Assembly (NCBI GenBank): GCA_021797025.1
Contig: JAKAAK010000185.1
Location: 1 to 6,559, forward strand
Reading direction: 5' to 3'
Source: Thermoplasmata archaeon
GTDB taxonomy: Archaea > Thermoplasmatota > Thermoplasmata > Thermoplasmatales > Thermoplasmataceae
Length of the DNA: 6,559 nt
Positions 5,206 to 6,559 of the stretch are shown here, one piece after another. The translations under genes and the position numbers were made by a program. The stretch's first letter is position 1. Each line of letters opens with the position of its first letter. Under the pieces are notes generated by a model. The model was not told the DNA's origin. It did no database searches and worked only from the letters and a program-made list of their open reading frames with translations.

Positions 5206-6465
5206 TTAAACCGCCTCCATAATGCTTACTGCCTCATATGCTCCTGTTCCTGCATGGCTGTGTATGAGTCCCCTCTGTGGATTTTTTACCTGAAGCCTGC
5301 TATTACCCAGATGCTTGTGAATGGTTCCCTGAAGCTGCCAGAATGCGTATACAGCCTGCATTATTCCGGTGGCTCCTATTGCATGCCCTGATGCCTGTAA
5401 TCCTCCTTCCATGTTAACAGGTAGATCGCCATCCAGCATTGACCTGCCATCCTCTATGAATTTCCCTCCATGGCCGTAGGGGCAGAATCCCATATCCTCA
5501 TATGCCTGTATTTCAGATGATGTGTATGCATCATATAACTCCGCAAAATCTATTTCCTTTTCAGGGTTCGTTATTCCGGCCTTCCCGTATGCCATTCTTG
5601 CTGCAAGCCTGCCTGCACGGAAGGAATGTACTCCGGGATACTTCAAATTACTGTACATATCGGTGTTTTCGTTAGGCAGTAATGGCACTTCCCCGAATGG
5701 CCTGTCCGCAAGCCGCATTGTATCGCTGGATGATCCTATGGATCTTATGAGCACTGGCTTTCCTGAATAGGATTTTGCCACATCTTCAGATGCCAGTATA
5801 GCGCAGGCAGCACCATCCGACATCAAGCATATATCCAGCATCTTTATGGGGGTGGAAACAACAGGTGAATTCATAACATCCTCAACTGTAATATTCATGG
5901 GTGCCTGCGCATAGGGATTGTGCATGGCGTTTCCATGATTCTTTACTGAAACCATTGCCATCTGTTTTTCTGTTGTTCCGAACTCATACATGTGCCTGGT
6001 GGCCATCAGTGCGTAGTATGCAGTATAGAATCCACCCAGAGGATAATCAAAGCTGGCATCGCTTCCCAGTGCGATGATATCGTTTCCCCTCCATGTGCCT
6101 ACATGGGACATGTTTTCAAAGCCATATGCAAGGCATGTATCCATTGTGCCCGATGCTATTTCCTCATATGCTGTCTGGAAGGCAAGCCCGCCTGTTGCAC
6201 CGCCACCCTCTATTCTTTTGGATGGTTTTCCTGCCAGTCCGATAAAATCGTTTGACATTGCTCCGGCTATGAGCTGCCCCTGGAGATGATCTGAAAAGTA
6301 TGCCGATACGGAACCATCTATGTCGCCTGTTTTCATGCCTGAATCCTTCAGGGCGTAATCCAGGGAATGCTTTACATTTAATCTGAAATCCTCCTTGAAG
6401 TTTATTTTTTTGAACGGGGTCATGCCCCCTGCAATCATGTAAACCTTTCTCTGGTTATCTACCAT
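5206..6465 (-). CDS. Thiolase-fold (SCP-x type) protein lacking the nucleophilic cysteine; candidate CoA-linked aldolase/lyase rather than thiolase
   Basis: The gene would normally be annotated acetyl-CoA acetyltransferase. Numbering from ATG 6465 (419 aa), the family signatures are VYMIAGGMTPF near the N-terminus, VSVKNHGNAMHNPYAQ (172-187), ITVEDVMNSPVVSTPIKMLDICLMSDGAA (192-220), ELYDAYTSSEIQAYEDMGF (309-327), LPVNMEGGLQASGHAIGATG (348-367) and a C-terminal HSHAGTGA (402-409). Thiolases have a nucleophilic Cys in ExACATGG; here the segment is EGGGATGG with Gly89. The SCP2-thiolase HDCF motif is YDAY (311-314). GHP is GHA, keeping His361. So Claisen or thiolytic chemistry through an acyl-cysteine is not expected, while the fold and CoA site appear intact. 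The start at 6465 is chosen for the strong GGGGTGAT 4 nt upstream; GTG 6474 and ATG 6471 are in frame but overlap that site. It overlaps the acyl-CoA dehydrogenase end by 11 bp and is followed by its likely partner DUF35. The fold assignment is firm; the reaction is open. Confidence 0.85.
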   Translation of the reverse strand: MVDNQRKVYMIAGGMTPFKKINFKEDFRLNVKHSLDYALKDSGMKTGDIDGSVSAYFSDHLQGQLIAGAMSNDFIGLAGKPSKRIEGGGATGGLAFQTAYEEIASGTMDTCLAYGFENMSHVGTWRGNDIIALGSDASFDYPLGGFYTAYYALMATRHMYEFGTTEKQMAMVSVKNHGNAMHNPYAQAPMNITVEDVMNSPVVSTPIKMLDICLMSDGAACAILASEDVAKSYSGKPVLIRSIGSSSDTMRLADRPFGEVPLLPNENTDMYSNLKYPGVHSFRAGRLAARMAYGKAGITNPEKEIDFAELYDAYTSSEIQAYEDMGFCPYGHGGKFIEDGRSMLDGDLPVNMEGGLQASGHAIGATGIMQAVYAFWQLQGTIHKHLGNSRLQVKNPQRGLIHSHAGTGAYEAVSIMEAV

Positions 6466-6559
6466 TACCATCACCCCTGTATTTCTTGACCAGTGCCTCG
6501 CTTATTACCTTTTTCCTGATTTCATTGGTTCCTGCACCTATAGTTAAAAGTATGGAATC
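6455..6559 (-). CDS. Acyl-CoA dehydrogenase, C-terminal 34 codons only (gene enters from the right edge)
   Basis: Reading the minus strand from the edge gives 34 residues and a TAA at 6457-6455. They contain SILLTIGAGTNEIRKKVISEAL, which matches the C-terminal signature of flavin-dependent acyl-CoA dehydrogenases (typically IxxGTNEIxRxxIAxxLL). These enzymes introduce the alpha,beta double bond into acyl-CoAs and pass electrons to electron-transfer flavoprotein. The tail after the motif (VKKYRGDGNGR) is short and polar. The stop lies 11 bp inside the next gene, so the two are cotranscribed and probably translationally coupled. The substrate class cannot be judged from this fragment, because the catalytic glutamate and FAD-binding core are outside the window. 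Confidence 0.82.
   Translation of the reverse strand, partial: DSILLTIGAGTNEIRKKVISEALVKKYRGDGNGR
6470..6477 (-). promoter_or_regulatory. Strong Shine-Dalgarno that decides the thiolase-fold gene start
   Basis: GGGGTGAT on the minus strand matches seven of the eight final positions of the archaeal consensus GGAGGTGAT. It lies inside the 3' end of the acyl-CoA dehydrogenase gene, 4 nt before ATG 6465. It argues for 6465 over the in-frame GTG 6474 and ATG 6471, and points to translational coupling. Confidence 0.65.

Noticed and set aside
5134..6289. Several plus-strand open frames opposite the thiolase-fold gene
   Set aside because: They are cysteine- or proline-rich shadows of the minus-strand coding sequence with no recognisable domain or start signal.
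5206..6465. Loss of the thiolase cysteine considered as sequencing error or pseudogene
   Set aside because: The frame is open throughout, more than one catalytic position is changed while structural motifs are intact, and the gene sits in a tight operon with a strong ribosome site. A single base error would not explain the YDAY and GHA changes.

Overview
The window looks like archaeal DNA, most likely from an acidophilic member of the Thermoplasmatales (Thermoplasma, Ferroplasma, Picrophilus or Cuniculiplasma type). The reasons are moderately AT-rich coding sequence with heavy use of ATA (Ile) and AGA/AGG (Arg), TATA/BRE-like promoter elements, several starts with no Shine-Dalgarno at TATA-to-ATG distances expected for leaderless mRNAs, a class II (B12-dependent) ribonucleotide reductase, folate-type one-carbon enzymes, and a thiolase-fold gene paired with a DUF35 zinc-ribbon/OB protein. 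The genus is an inference from gene content; no 16S or other marker is present.

Layout. Positions 1-988 (minus) hold the N-terminal 329 codons of a class II ribonucleotide reductase, cut by the window edge. A 222-bp AT-rich divergent control region (989-1210) follows. Rightward come a FTCD_C/FchA-type methenyl-tetrahydrofolate cyclohydrolase (1211-1807), formate-tetrahydrofolate ligase (1850-3463) and a 12-helix MFS transporter (3518-4759). The transporter has its own promoter, overlapped by a perfect 14-bp palindrome. From the right edge a leftward operon runs: C-terminus of an acyl-CoA dehydrogenase (6455-6559), a SCP-x-type thiolase-fold protein (5206-6465) and a DUF35 protein (4756-5190). 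The rightward and leftward blocks meet tail to tail, with overlapping stop codons at 4756-4759.

How the genes fit together. The ligase and cyclohydrolase interconvert formate, 10-formyl-THF and 5,10-methenyl-THF, supplying C1 units for purine and possibly thymidylate synthesis. The divergent ribonucleotide reductase makes deoxynucleotides, so the left half is coherent as DNA-precursor supply. The right-hand operon looks like acyl-CoA (lipid, branched-chain or isoprenoid-type) catabolism or a related C-C bond reaction on CoA thioesters.

The most notable points are sequence details inside ordinary-looking genes. The thiolase-fold protein lacks the nucleophilic cysteine (Gly in its place) and has YDAY where SCP2 thiolases have HDCF, so it is probably not a thiolase. 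With its DUF35 partner it resembles the Ltp2/DUF35 aldolase arrangement. The formate-THF ligase has His and Tyr where bacterial enzymes carry the Phe and Trp that sandwich the pterin ring. The transporter promoter carries TTAGGTATACCTAA, whose half-sites resemble DtxR/IdeR-type operators. I see no mobile element, CRISPR array, tRNA or rRNA.
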